Assembly (NCBI RefSeq): GCF_009451885.1
Contig: NZ_WIAO01000023.1
Span: forward strand, 1 to 64,000
Source: Glycomyces albidus
GTDB taxonomy: Bacteria > Actinomycetota > Actinomycetes > Mycobacteriales > Micromonosporaceae
Reading direction: 5' to 3'
DNA length: 64,000 nt
Each line of letters starts with the position of its first letter. Position 1 is the stretch's first letter. Shown one piece after another: positions 53,879-62,799 of this stretch. The position numbers and the translations under genes are program-made. The notes beneath the pieces were generated by a model, which worked only from the letters and a program-made list of their open reading frames with translations, was not told the DNA's origin and did not search any database.

Positions 53879-54439
53879 TCAGCCCACGATCGCCTGGATG
53901 ACCGCGGTGTCGCCGTCGAGTTCGAGCAGGTGCATCACGTACCCGCCGGGCTCGGGGTCCTCGATCGGTTCGCCGCATGAGAGGCTCCCGCCTCCGTCGG
54001 CGTGCATCGCCAGCGTGCAGCCCGGTTCGTACAGCAGCCCTCCGCCGCCGCCCATGCCGTCCGGGTTGGTCAGGCCCACGTCGACGCCGTCCGCTTCGAC
54101 GGCGGCCTCCACGGTCCACTGTCCACCTGATCCCTCCACGGGGAACTCCACCGAGCCGGAGAACGACACCTCGCATTCGCCGTCGCCGCACTCCTCGTAG
54201 TCGCCGCCGCTCGACTCCTCCGAGGTCTCCACGTCAGGGGAGGGGAGTGCGGAGGAGGCGGCGTCGAGGTTCGGCGACGGCGCAGGCGAAGCGGCGTCGA
54301 AGGCGGCCTCGGCTTCAGGGCTCGAGGTCGAGGCGTCGGCGCCGGGCTCCGCCTCGGCGCCGCAGCCGGCCGCGGCCAGGGCCACGAGGAGCGCACCGGT
54401 CACCGTGTGTCGCTTGAGGAAGGTTCGGGGATGCAGCAT
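53879..54439 (-). CDS. Small secreted lipoprotein of unknown function
   Basis: This 186-residue protein has a signal peptide with lipobox LAAAGC (C26), then a long Ala/Ser/Pro/Glu linker (~60 residues) and a small compact domain with Cys residues (YEECGDGECEVSFSG, PGCTLAMHADGGGSLSCGEP) that could form disulfides. I do not recognise the domain. No ribosome site precedes the ATG, but TAGACT lies six bases upstream, so the mRNA may be leaderless. It is a single gene between the metal-uptake operon and the protease gene. Confidence 0.78.
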   Translation of the reverse strand: MLHPRTFLKRHTVTGALLVALAAAGCGAEAEPGADASTSSPEAEAAFDAASPAPSPNLDAASSALPSPDVETSEESSGGDYEECGDGECEVSFSGSVEFPVEGSGGQWTVEAAVEADGVDVGLTNPDGMGGGGGLLYEPGCTLAMHADGGGSLSCGEPIEDPEPGGYVMHLLELDGDTAVIQAIVG

Positions 54440-54754
54440 GCGCCGAGTCTATGCAGACCCCCCGACACGGACTCGCGACGGCGGACGGGACGGCCCGAAC
54501 GGGGCGAGCCGCAGCGCCTCGACCACATGTGTCGCCGCTCACTTCGGACCCGCCCCCATGGCATCCGACCCGACCGTCCACTGTGAGCTGGCGCACTCGA
54601 CGGGCGGATTTCACATGGTTCCCGCTGATTTCTCTCGAATGTCCATTTTGGTTCATCATGATGGCCTGTCATGGTGGGATGCAAGGGAACCCGTTCCTGC
54701 GCACCTGACCGGCGCCGGCCCCACGGCGCCGCTACCGCCAAGCAAGGAGCCGTC
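54440..54754. other. Intergenic region before the protease gene
   Basis: The left part is GC-rich. The right part (54605-54690) is AT-richer and includes CATCATGATG and TTTTGGTTC, likely harbouring the protease promoter, though no clear -35/-10 pair can be assigned. Reading frames that enter this region on both strands lack supporting signals. Confidence 0.4.
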
Positions 54755-57520
54755 TTGTCATCTCCGCAACGATGGCGCCGAGTCCTCGCCGTCCCACTTG
54801 TGGGAGCGCTCGCAGCGACGTTCGCCGCTGCCAGCCCCGCATGGACGCAGACCGATTCCGGCGCGACAGCACTCCTGGAGCAGAAGGTCGAACCCGACCT
54901 CCTGGCCCAGATCGACACCGAAGGCGAAGCCGAACTCTGGGTCCGGTTCCACGGTGAACCGGACTACTCGGCCGCGTTCAGCGCCGAGACCAAGGCCGCC
55001 AAGGGAGCCGCCGCCGTCGAAGCGGCGCAGGCGTTCGCCGAGACCTCCCAGGCCGAGCTCACCGCCGCCCTGGACGAGGCGGGCGTCGAGTACGAGTCCT
55101 TCTGGGCCTCGTCGGCGATCAAGGTGACCGGCGGGCTCGACCTGCTGGAGACCATCACCGCCATCGACACGGTCGCGGCCGTCGCCGAGGCCCCCGAAGT
55201 GGACCCCGTCGAACCGGTCGCACCCGCCGAATCCGACGCCGCAACCGCCAGCGCCGCGTGGGGCGTCGCGGACGTCAACGCCCCCGCCGTCTGGGACCAG
55301 CTCGGCGTCACCGGCGAAGGCGTCGTGGTCGGCAGCATCGACTCCGGCGTCCAGTACGACCACCCGGCACTCGTCGAGCAGTACCGCGGCAACAACGGCG
55401 ACGGCACCTTCACCCACGACCACAACTTCTACGACGTCGAGGGCTCCTGCGGCGCCGCGCCGTGCGACCTCAGCAACCACGGCACCCACACGGTGGGCAC
55501 CATGGTCGGCGACGACGGCGCCGGCAACCAGATCGGCGTCGCCCCCGGCGCCGAGTGGATCGCCGCCAACTACTACGGCTCCAGCATGGAATCGGTCCTG
55601 AAGGCCGGCCAGTGGATGGTCGCCCCCACCGACTCGGAGGGGAACGACCCGGACCCCTCCAAGGCCCCCGACATCATCAACAACTCCTGGGGCCGGGACG
55701 GCGACGACGACCCGTACTACCGCGACATCGTCGACCTCTGGCACGCCGCCGGCATCATCCCGGTGTTCGCCGCGGGCAACAGCGGCCCGGCGTGCAGTAC
55801 CGCGAACGCCCCCGGCGCCTACCCGAACGTGATCGCCGTGGGCGCCTACGATGTGAGCGGCGCGATCGCCGACTTCTCCTCCCGCGGGTCCACCGGCGAC
55901 GGGCGGATCAAGCCCGACGTCTCCGCCCCCGGCTCCGGCATCCTCTCCTCGGTGCCCGGCAGCACCTACGGCACGCAGAGCGGCACCTCCATGGCCGCAC
56001 CGCACGTGGCCGGCACGATCGCCCTCATGATGGAGGCCGAACCGGCCCTCCGCGGCGACTACGACCTGGTCTACGAAATGCTCACCGGGTCGGCCCGCTA
56101 CACCGAGGACGACCAGTGCGGCGGCACCGAGGACGCGAACAACGTCCACGGATACGGGCGCATCGACGCGCTCGCGGCCGCCCAGGCCCTCCCCGAAGGC
56201 GACCACGGTTCCATCACGGGCACCGTCACCGACCCCGGCGGCGCGCCCTTGGCCGGCGCGGAACTGGTCTTCGACGGCGCGTTCGACCGCCGGGCCACCA
56301 CCGGCGCCGACGGCACCTACACCGTGAAGTTCGCCCTCACCGGCCAGCACACGGTGAGCGTCGAGAAGTTCGGCTACGCGACGGCCACCGGGACGGTCAC
56401 CGTCGCGGCCGGCCAGACGGCCGTCCACGACGCCGTGCTGACCCCGCTCCCCACCACTGTGGTCACCGGGACCGTCGTCGACGGATCCGGTCACGGCTGG
56501 CCGCTGGCGGCGACGGTCGCCTCGGCCGGCGGCGAGGTCGCCACGACGACCGACCCGCTCACCGGCGAGTTCGAACTGACGCTGCCCACGGGCGGCGTGG
56601 AGCTGGTCGTGGAGGCCGAATACGGCGGGTACCAGACCGTCCGCGTCGAGGCGGACTCGGCGAACCTCCTCATCGAAGTCCCGGTCGCGAGCGGCTGCAC
56701 CGCACCCGGCTACGCGTTCGACCCGCTGGGCACCGGTTTCGAATCCGAGACCGCGCCGGTGGGATGGACCGTCGTGAACCGCGGCCCCGCGCCGTGGACC
56801 TTCGACGACCCGTTCGACTACGGCAACCTCACCCCGGGCTCGGGCGGCTTCGCCTTCGCGCGACCGCCCGGCGGCGGCACCATGGACACCGACCTCATCT
56901 CGCCGGTGTTCGACCTGTCGAGCGCCGCGGTACCGGTCCTGTCCTTCGCCACGGACTTCAACGGGGTCCTCCCGTATTCGCAGGCCGAGGTCGCGATCAG
57001 CGTCGACGGCGGCCAGACCTGGGAGACGGCCTGGACGGCCGCCGGCCCGGTGCGCGAGAGCACCGTGACCGTGGACCTGTCCGCATGGGCCTCAGCGCAG
57101 GAGGCGCAGCTCAAGTTCCACTACTACCACGCCTACCGGTCGGGCTACTGGTGGCAGGTCGACGACGTCCTCGTCGGCGGCCCGCCCGAGTGCGTCCCGG
57201 TCTCTGGCGGACTGGTGCGGGGCACCGTCACCGACGCGAGCGGCCTGCCGGTCGCGGGCGCCGTGGTCACCCACACCGCCTCCGGGCACTACGGGATCGC
57301 GGACGCGGACGGCCGGTACTGGACCTTCGCGCCCGGCTCCGGGCCGTCGCAGTTCGCAGCGGTGGACGCCGAATCCGGTTCCGCGACGGCACAGGTCGAC
57401 ATCGTCCCCGACACGGTGATCGAAGTCGACTTCGTGCTCGGCACGGCCGCCCCGGCCTCCGTCGCGCCGACCGGCCGGGAGACCGCCGCGTCCAAGCCGG
57501 AACCGGTGCCCGTGCCGTAG
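54755..57520 (+). CDS. Secreted subtilisin-family (S8) serine protease with accessory domains
   Basis: This 921-residue protein starts at a rare TTG, chosen because AAGGAG lies five bases before it and a normal signal peptide then follows (WRRVLAVPLVGALAATFAAA). Residues ~30-165 look like an I9-type propeptide. The S8 domain (about 170-475) has the full triad D196 (SIDSGV), H242 (NHGTHT) and S412 (GTSMAAPHVAG), plus the oxyanion Asn in AAGNSGP. Two carboxypeptidase-regulatory-like beta domains (~490-640), a jelly-roll domain (~645-810) and a third regulatory-like domain (~815-895) follow. It is an extracellular protease, perhaps attached to surfaces by these modules. It stands alone. Confidence 0.92.
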   Translation: MSSPQRWRRVLAVPLVGALAATFAAASPAWTQTDSGATALLEQKVEPDLLAQIDTEGEAELWVRFHGEPDYSAAFSAETKAAKGAAAVEAAQAFAETSQAELTAALDEAGVEYESFWASSAIKVTGGLDLLETITAIDTVAAVAEAPEVDPVEPVAPAESDAATASAAWGVADVNAPAVWDQLGVTGEGVVVGSIDSGVQYDHPALVEQYRGNNGDGTFTHDHNFYDVEGSCGAAPCDLSNHGTHTVGTMVGDDGAGNQIGVAPGAEWIAANYYGSSMESVLKAGQWMVAPTDSEGNDPDPSKAPDIINNSWGRDGDDDPYYRDIVDLWHAAGIIPVFAAGNSGPACSTANAPGAYPNVIAVGAYDVSGAIADFSSRGSTGDGRIKPDVSAPGSGILSSVPGSTYGTQSGTSMAAPHVAGTIALMMEAEPALRGDYDLVYEMLTGSARYTEDDQCGGTEDANNVHGYGRIDALAAAQALPEGDHGSITGTVTDPGGAPLAGAELVFDGAFDRRATTGADGTYTVKFALTGQHTVSVEKFGYATATGTVTVAAGQTAVHDAVLTPLPTTVVTGTVVDGSGHGWPLAATVASAGGEVATTTDPLTGEFELTLPTGGVELVVEAEYGGYQTVRVEADSANLLIEVPVASGCTAPGYAFDPLGTGFESETAPVGWTVVNRGPAPWTFDDPFDYGNLTPGSGGFAFARPPGGGTMDTDLISPVFDLSSAAVPVLSFATDFNGVLPYSQAEVAISVDGGQTWETAWTAAGPVRESTVTVDLSAWASAQEAQLKFHYYHAYRSGYWWQVDDVLVGGPPECVPVSGGLVRGTVTDASGLPVAGAVVTHTASGHYGIADADGRYWTFAPGSGPSQFAAVDAESGSATAQVDIVPDTVIEVDFVLGTAAPASVAPTGRETAASKPEPVPVP

Positions 57521-57544
57521 CACCGCATTGCGCCGCAACCGATA

Positions 57545-57575
57545 GCGGGCCCGGTGACCGAGTCACCGGGCCCGC
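57545..57575 (+). terminator. Terminator of the protease gene
   Basis: A perfect 13-bp stem (GCGGGCCCGGTGA and complement) with a 5-nt loop starts 25 bp after the stop codon. Confidence 0.7.
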
Positions 57576-57713
57576 GATGTCCGCTCAGCACGGCCGGCCG
57601 CTGTACTCCACGCACTCGCCGCAGGTCGCCGGCGCCACATCGCCCGACCGGTGGAAACCAGCGGGTCGTCCGAGCTCGACGGCACGGCCGCCGAGGCCGA
57701 CACCAGCGACCGT

Positions 57714-58727
57714 CTAATGAGGCCGGTCTGCCGTCCTCCGGGCGCGCGCCGCGGTCACCGCGATGCCGACGGCGGCGGCCAGCACGGAGGCCGCGAAGCC
57801 CGCGATCGTCGCCGAGTCGGGGGCGATGAAGGACTGGCCCCGCACCGCCTGCCACACCGTGGTCGCGAAGACCCCGAGGTAGCCCACCGCGAACCACCGG
57901 ACGACCGCGCCGCGGACGCGGTCGTCGCCGAGCCACGCGCGACGGGCGGCGAGCAGCGACAGGAGCATCGCGACGCCGATGAGCACCTGGATGCCGTGCA
58001 GCCCGATGAAGTGCGAGACGCGCAGGTCGCCGCCGGTGGTGGACCAGCCGGTCAGGAACATGCCGCTGCCGTCCGGGTCGCCCACACCGTGACCGCCGCT
58101 CAACGGGACCTCGTCCCCGTTGGCGTCGAGCCGGGTCCGCTCGCCTTCTCCGCCGACGGCGAGGATGAAGAACGCCGACACCATGCCGAGGCTCGACAGG
58201 AGCAGTCCCCAGCGGATCACGGTCGTCACGGCCCGGTCGCCGATGCGCTGGAACAGGACCAGGATCCCGATCGCGGCGTTCGTGAGGAACAGCACCGGCA
58301 CGAAGTCGAACGCGAACTGGACGACCTGGTTCAGGACCGTGTCGGAGCCGTTGAAGTGGCTGAACGTGCCCGCCGCCGCGGCGGCGACCACGACGGCGAA
58401 GTCGACGGCGCCGACGACCGCGAACACGGTGCCGACCGCCCAGCCGGTGCGGCGCAGCCGCGTCATGTGCGACAGCAGCCAGGCGAGGCTCAAGGCGTAC
58501 GCGAAGAACGCGAAACCGAACTTGAACGGTTTGGACCAGACGCTGTCGCCCAGGAGCGTGCGGTCGTCGAAGGGCATGGCGGCGAGCGAGAAGAGGGCCA
58601 CGGCGCCGCCGAAGACGCCGAGCGCCACGAGCGGACGGTGCCACCGGCGGCCGCCGTGCGTGAGCGCCGGCCAGGCGACCCGACCGGCGGTGCCACCGGG
58701 AACGGTCGAGGAGGGGGTTTCGGTCAT
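57714..58727 (-). CDS. Integral membrane protein of unknown function
   Basis: This 337-residue protein has about eight hydrophobic membrane segments. It contains conserved-looking loops such as PFDDRTLLGDSVWSKPFKFGFAF (abridged) and HFIGLHGIQVLIG, and one extracytoplasmic loop rich in Gly/Asp. His residues in membrane segments (SHFNGSD, SHFIGLHG) might bind a cofactor such as haem, but this is speculative. The ATG at 58727 lacks a ribosome site; TAGCGT eight bases upstream allows a leaderless transcript. No neighbouring gene suggests a role. Confidence 0.82.
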   Translation of the reverse strand: MTETPSSTVPGGTAGRVAWPALTHGGRRWHRPLVALGVFGGAVALFSLAAMPFDDRTLLGDSVWSKPFKFGFAFFAYALSLAWLLSHMTRLRRTGWAVGTVFAVVGAVDFAVVVAAAAAGTFSHFNGSDTVLNQVVQFAFDFVPVLFLTNAAIGILVLFQRIGDRAVTTVIRWGLLLSSLGMVSAFFILAVGGEGERTRLDANGDEVPLSGGHGVGDPDGSGMFLTGWSTTGGDLRVSHFIGLHGIQVLIGVAMLLSLLAARRAWLGDDRVRGAVVRWFAVGYLGVFATTVWQAVRGQSFIAPDSATIAGFAASVLAAAVGIAVTAARARRTADRPH

Positions 58728-59047
58728 GTTCAGGACGCTACGGAGCATCCCGCCCCGGCGCACTGACGCAGGCCACCGAATGCACGGTAGGGCCCGCCTC
58801 ACCTACGGCCGCAGATGCGCCCGTCCAGATGGCCGCAACCGCGCCCGGCCCGCAAGACGACCTCGCGCGCCCGCAGTTCGGCCCCTTCGACGACCGGAAC
58901 CGCGCACACCCTCGCGTCATCCCCTTCGGCGACCGGCAGCCGCTCCCGGCCTGCCCCGAGCCGGCGGCCCGCTCGCCGATCCGCCGCCCCGGGGCCGTTC
59001 GCGACCGCATGATGGAACCAGGCGAGGACCGGAGGCGTCGAACCGAC
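58728..59047. other. Divergent intergenic region
   Basis: This 320-bp stretch between two divergent genes is as GC-rich as coding DNA. An open frame extends the downstream lipoprotein upstream to 58829, but that extension would place the signal peptide internally and is rejected. No clear promoter, RNA or repeat is seen. Confidence 0.45.
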
Positions 59048-59695
59048 ATGAACGCAATCAGGAGATGGCACCGGCTGCTCCCGGCCGCGGCGCTGTTCGC
59101 GCTGGCGGCTTGCGGCCAGGGAACCGATTCGGGCGGCGCGGGCGACGGGAGCGGGATCGCGACCGCCGACGAGGACACGGTCTACCAGGGCTCCATCACG
59201 GTCCTGCAGGACCCCGCCCGCGACGGCGCCGGCCTGTGCGCGGTCGTCGCCGAGTCCTACCCTCCGCAGTGCGAGGGCCTGCCCGTCACCGGCTGGGACT
59301 GGGACGCGGTCCCGCACGAGGAGGCGAACGGGGTCCGCTGGGGCGTCTACATCGTGACCGGGACCTTCGACGGCAAGGCGTTCACCCTCACCGAGGAGGC
59401 CCTGTCGATCGAGGAGGTCGACATGGCGGACTACCCGCACCTCCAGTACACCGAACCCGAGTTCGGCGACCCGGCGGAGGACCTGAGCGCCGCGGAGCTC
59501 GAGGCGATCGCGGACGAACTGGCCGACCGGTTCCCCGCGCTCGTCTTCGGCGGCTACGCCGACGAGGAGCACGGCGCCGCGGTGGTGGACACGCTCCTGG
59601 TCAGCCCGGAACTGGAAGCCTATGCGGCCGAGCACTACCCGGAGGACACGGTCGTCTTCTCGGCGGGCCTGAAGCCGATCGGCCAGCAGGGCTGA
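59048..59695 (+). CDS. Predicted lipoprotein of unknown function
   Basis: This 215-residue protein has a signal peptide (RRWHRLLPAAALFA) and lipobox LAAC (C20), followed by a short Gly/Ser linker and an acidic domain with GVYIVTGTFDGKAFTLTEEA and two Cys residues (GLCAVV, PPQCEGL) that may form a disulfide. The start was set at this ATG to give a normal lipoprotein signal; GGAGG lies rather far upstream. I recognise no family. It is probably a surface-anchored protein. The following gene is Ku, with 134 bp between, and no functional link is apparent. Confidence 0.75.
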   Translation: MNAIRRWHRLLPAAALFALAACGQGTDSGGAGDGSGIATADEDTVYQGSITVLQDPARDGAGLCAVVAESYPPQCEGLPVTGWDWDAVPHEEANGVRWGVYIVTGTFDGKAFTLTEEALSIEEVDMADYPHLQYTEPEFGDPAEDLSAAELEAIADELADRFPALVFGGYADEEHGAAVVDTLLVSPELEAYAAEHYPEDTVVFSAGLKPIGQQG

Positions 59696-59774
59696 ACCGA
59701 CGCGCGCGTGCGGTGCGCTCCGAACCGCACCGCCGCGCCCGAAGAATGCGTTCGCCGAATGCGCTCCGCCGAAT

Positions 59775-59788
59775 GATGAAAACTCATC
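59775..59788. promoter_or_regulatory. Small dyad in the AT-rich region before the Ku gene
   Basis: GATGAAAACTCATC is a 5-bp-arm inverted repeat in the only AT-rich patch of the 134-bp gap, 42 bp before the Ku start. It may belong to the Ku promoter; no clear -35/-10 pair is seen. Confidence 0.25.
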
Positions 59789-59829
59789 TTTCACATGCGC
59801 ACCGCGGTCCCCAGTGACATCCTGCTCGT

Positions 59830-60702
59830 ATGCGCTCGATCCTGAACACGACCCTCGCGCTGGGCCTGGTGCGCATCCCGGTCAAGGTGTACTCCGCGAC
59901 CAGCAGCCACGACCGCGCGATGCACCAGCACCACGCCTCCGACGGCGGCCGGATCCGCTACGAGAAGGTCTGCGAGATCGAGGAGGAGCCGGTGCCGGCC
60001 GAGGAGATCGTCAAGGGCGTCGAGGTCGACGACGAGGTGATCCTGCTCGACGACGACGACCTGGCGGCGCTGCCGCAGTCCACGTCGCGTGAGATCGAGG
60101 TGCTCAGCGTCGTCCCCAGTGCGCAGATCGACCCGATCTACTACGAGAAGACCTACTATCTCGGCCCCGGCGGCAAGACCGACCCGTACGTGCTCCTGCG
60201 CGAGGCGCTGCACGAGGCCGAGCGGACCGCCCTGGTCCGGTTCACGATGCGGCAGCGCGAGTCCCTGGCGGCGGTCCGGGTCCGCGGCGACGTCCTGGTG
60301 CTGGAGACGATGCTGTGGCCCGACGAGATCGTCATCCCGAAGGTCGAGGGCGTCGGCGGCGAGGTGGTGCAGGAGGAGCTGGAGATGGCGCGGATCCTCA
60401 TCGACGCCCGCTCCGGCGACTGGGAGCCCGAGCGGTACACCGACGAGTACCAGGAGGCCCTCGCCGAGCTCATCGAGGCCAAGCGGGAGGGGCGCCCGGC
60501 CCCGAAGGCGGCGCCGGAGCGCAAGGCGAAGGTCATCAACCTGATGGACGCGTTGAAGAAGTCGGTCGAGCAGGCCGACCCCGACCGGCTGCCGGCGAAG
60601 AAGACCGTCCGCAAGAGCGCGAAGAAGTCGGCCAAGAAGACCGCGCGCGCGAGCGCGGCGAAGAAGCCCGCGAAGGCCGCCTCCCGGCGTAAGAGCTCCT
60701 GA
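59830..60702 (+). CDS. ku: Ku protein of bacterial non-homologous end joining
   Basis: This 290-residue protein matches bacterial Ku throughout: LALGLVRIPVKVYSATSSHD at the start, RIRYEKVCEIEEEPV, YYLGPGGKTDPYVLLREAL, and MARILIDARSGDWEPERYTDEYQ. It forms a homodimeric ring that holds DNA ends and recruits LigD. The C-terminal ~50 residues are a Lys/Ala-rich tail (KKSAKKTARASAAKKPAKAA), as in several actinobacterial Ku proteins, which aids DNA binding. There is no clear ribosome site before the ATG. It is convergent with the LigD-type polymerase gene, only 10 bp apart. Confidence 0.95.
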   Translation: MRSILNTTLALGLVRIPVKVYSATSSHDRAMHQHHASDGGRIRYEKVCEIEEEPVPAEEIVKGVEVDDEVILLDDDDLAALPQSTSREIEVLSVVPSAQIDPIYYEKTYYLGPGGKTDPYVLLREALHEAERTALVRFTMRQRESLAAVRVRGDVLVLETMLWPDEIVIPKVEGVGGEVVQEELEMARILIDARSGDWEPERYTDEYQEALAELIEAKREGRPAPKAAPERKAKVINLMDALKKSVEQADPDRLPAKKTVRKSAKKSAKKTARASAAKKPAKAASRRKSS

Positions 60703-60712
60703 CCGGGGCCGT

Positions 60713-61672
60713 TCACCGGCGGCGCCGGGCCGCGGCGCTGCGGGCGGCGAGGCGCGGGCCGATCAGGGCGTCGAGTCGTTCGCGGGCTTCGCCGGCCGGG
60801 ACGGCGCAGGCGTCGAGGTCGGCCCACGGGTCGCGTTTGCGGGCCAGGCGCCGGCGCATCGAGGCGATGGTGTGGCCGTCCGGGGTGGCGCGGCCGAGTT
60901 CGTTCCAGTCCAGCGGGGTGGCCACGCCGGCGCCCGGGCGGGCGCGGAGCGAGTACGGGGCCACGAACGTCTGCCCCCGCCCGTTCCGGTTGACGTCGAG
61001 GAACACGCGGTGCCCGCGCTTGTCGATGCGCTGTTGGACGGTCAGCGCGTCCGGTGCGGACCGGGCCAGGTGCGCGGCGAGGTCGCCGGCGAGGTCGCGG
61101 ACGAACCGGTGGTCCTGGGACCGGTCGAGGGGTGCGACCACGTGGAATCCGCGGCCGCCCGTGGACTGCAGGAAGGGCGGCAGGCCGAGCTCGAGGAACA
61201 GCTCGCGGGCCCGCCTGGCGATCGTGCGCAGGACCTGGACGGGCACGCCGTCGGGCGGGTCGATGTCGACCACGAGCCGGTCGGGGTGGTCGATGGACGC
61301 GACCGTGACGGGCCGGATGTGGAGTTCGATCGTGCCGTGGGCGGCCAGGTAGACGAGGGTCGCCTCGTCCTCGCAGAGCACGTACTCGGCGGTGCCTCCG
61401 GCGCTCTTGGCGAGCGTCACGGTGCGGACCCAGCCGGGGAGGTGCTCGGCGTGCTTCTGGAAGAAGCCCTCCTGCCCGATGCCCTCGGGGTAGCGCCGCA
61501 GCGTCAGGGGCCGCCCGGCCAGGTGCGGCAGCATCGCCGCCGCCACGGTCCGGTAGTGGCCGATCAGGTCCGCCTTGGTGATCCCCTCGCCGGGGAAGAG
61601 CTCCTTGTCGGGGCTGGACACCTTGATCTGGCGGTCCTCGACGAGGATCCGCTGCGCTGCTGCTTGCGGCAT
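60713..61672 (-). CDS. LigD-type polymerase domain protein (NHEJ primase-polymerase)
   Basis: This 319-residue protein corresponds to the LigD polymerase domain alone (Prim-Pol superfamily): VSSPDKELFPGEGITKADL, the metal-binding DID of VVDIDPPDG, and STGGRGFHVVAPL. It fills gaps and adds nucleotides at double-strand ends held by Ku. Ligase and nuclease domains are absent, so a separate ATP-dependent ligase must be encoded elsewhere, as in other actinomycetes with split LigD. GGAGG lies about 10 bases before the ATG. It is tail-to-tail with ku. Confidence 0.92.
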   Translation of the reverse strand: MPQAAAQRILVEDRQIKVSSPDKELFPGEGITKADLIGHYRTVAAAMLPHLAGRPLTLRRYPEGIGQEGFFQKHAEHLPGWVRTVTLAKSAGGTAEYVLCEDEATLVYLAAHGTIELHIRPVTVASIDHPDRLVVDIDPPDGVPVQVLRTIARRARELFLELGLPPFLQSTGGRGFHVVAPLDRSQDHRFVRDLAGDLAAHLARSAPDALTVQQRIDKRGHRVFLDVNRNGRGQTFVAPYSLRARPGAGVATPLDWNELGRATPDGHTIASMRRRLARKRDPWADLDACAVPAGEARERLDALIGPRLAARSAAARRRR

Positions 61673-61782
61673 GGGGTGCGGACCTCCATCGACCTCGGCG
61701 AACGGGCGTGCCCCTCCATCATCGAGCCTGCGGTGCCGACCCGCACCGGTTTCCGAAGCGTCGGCGCGATGCTCGACGGACG

Positions 61783-62640
61783 TCAGCGCCGTGCACCGGG
61801 CCCGTGGTCGGCGCCTCGCCGCAGGAGCAGGGTGCCGTGCCCGTGGGGGAGCGTCTCGAGCGCGAACCCGTCGAATTCGGCGGCCCAGCGGTCCCCGACG
61901 GCCTGCTCGTCGGCGCGGCCGGCGTCGTCGAGCACGACGAGGGCGTCGTCCGTCAGGCGGTCGATGAGCATCGGGACCGCCGGGTACCGGGCCTCGGGCC
62001 CGGTGCCGCCGGGCGGCCCGTCCACCAGGACCAGGTCGAACGGTCCCTCGTCCAGGCTCTCTGGGTTGTACCACCGCCAGGTCCGCCCGCCCACGCGGAC
62101 GTCGGTCAGCGGCGCGTCGCGGACCTCGGCCCACTTCGCGAGATCGCGCTCGTCGAGCATCTTCCTGGTGGCGGCGGCGAACCGGGCGTCGTGTTCGAGG
62201 GCGACGACGCGTCCCCCGCCGACGGCGCGGCACGCGTAGGCGAGGATCACGGTGGTGCTGCCCGAGCCGCATTCGAGCACCGAGGATCGGCCGTGCTCGA
62301 CGACCTCCCGGTAGAGGAACCGGGCGAGGTCCGGCCCGGCGGCCCAGCCGTGCATGGGCGGCAGCGCCTGGTCCGGGCCGATGTCCCGGTACAGGGCCAT
62401 GAGGTCCTCGAACTCCGCGTGGACGAGGCGGTTCCATTCGCGGATCAGCCGCTTGGGCGACGACCGGGGCATCGATTCGAGCTCCTGGCGGGCGGCCTGC
62501 CGGGCCGCCTGGTACCGGGCGACCCGCTCGGTGAGTTCGGCGACCTCCGCCCCGCGCCGCCGCCGGGCCTGCCACAGCATCCCGACGGCGACGGCCGCGG
62601 CGCCGACGACGATGGCACGGTACGGGATCCTCATGTACAT
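61783..62640 (-). CDS. Membrane-anchored class I SAM-dependent methyltransferase-like protein
   Basis: This 285-residue protein starts with one membrane segment (YRAIVVGAAAVAVGMLW) and a basic stop-transfer (ARRRRG), then a helical region and a Rossmann methyltransferase core: motif I VLECGSGSTTV near residue 120, VVALEHDARF, and LVLVDGPPGGTG as the post-II motif. AAGGCAGG precedes the ATG. The substrate is unknown; related proteins are annotated class I methyltransferases. It is next to the NHEJ polymerase gene on the same strand, 110 bp upstream, and probably independent. Confidence 0.82.
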   Translation of the reverse strand: MYMRIPYRAIVVGAAAVAVGMLWQARRRRGAEVAELTERVARYQAARQAARQELESMPRSSPKRLIREWNRLVHAEFEDLMALYRDIGPDQALPPMHGWAAGPDLARFLYREVVEHGRSSVLECGSGSTTVILAYACRAVGGGRVVALEHDARFAAATRKMLDERDLAKWAEVRDAPLTDVRVGGRTWRWYNPESLDEGPFDLVLVDGPPGGTGPEARYPAVPMLIDRLTDDALVVLDDAGRADEQAVGDRWAAEFDGFALETLPHGHGTLLLRRGADHGPGARR

Positions 62641-62799
62641 CGCCTGCCTTGCGCACCTTGGTATCAGCGGAGAACGGAGGTGCCTGCGGACGACATGGGC
62701 CGGCCTCCGGTCGAGCGATTGGCGACGCTATCAGAGGGACGTGACATCGCCGTGAACATCAGGACAGCGGCGACCGACGTGTCCACTGTGCTCGGTCTC

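Noticed and set aside
53663..53980. A 105-residue plus-strand frame starting in the dyad before the FecCD operon
   Set aside because: It overlaps the terminator and the lipoprotein gene, is Pro/Arg-rich and lacks a ribosome site.
58829..59047. N-terminal extension of the lipoprotein at 59048
   Set aside because: It would bury the signal peptide and lipobox about 90 residues into the protein.
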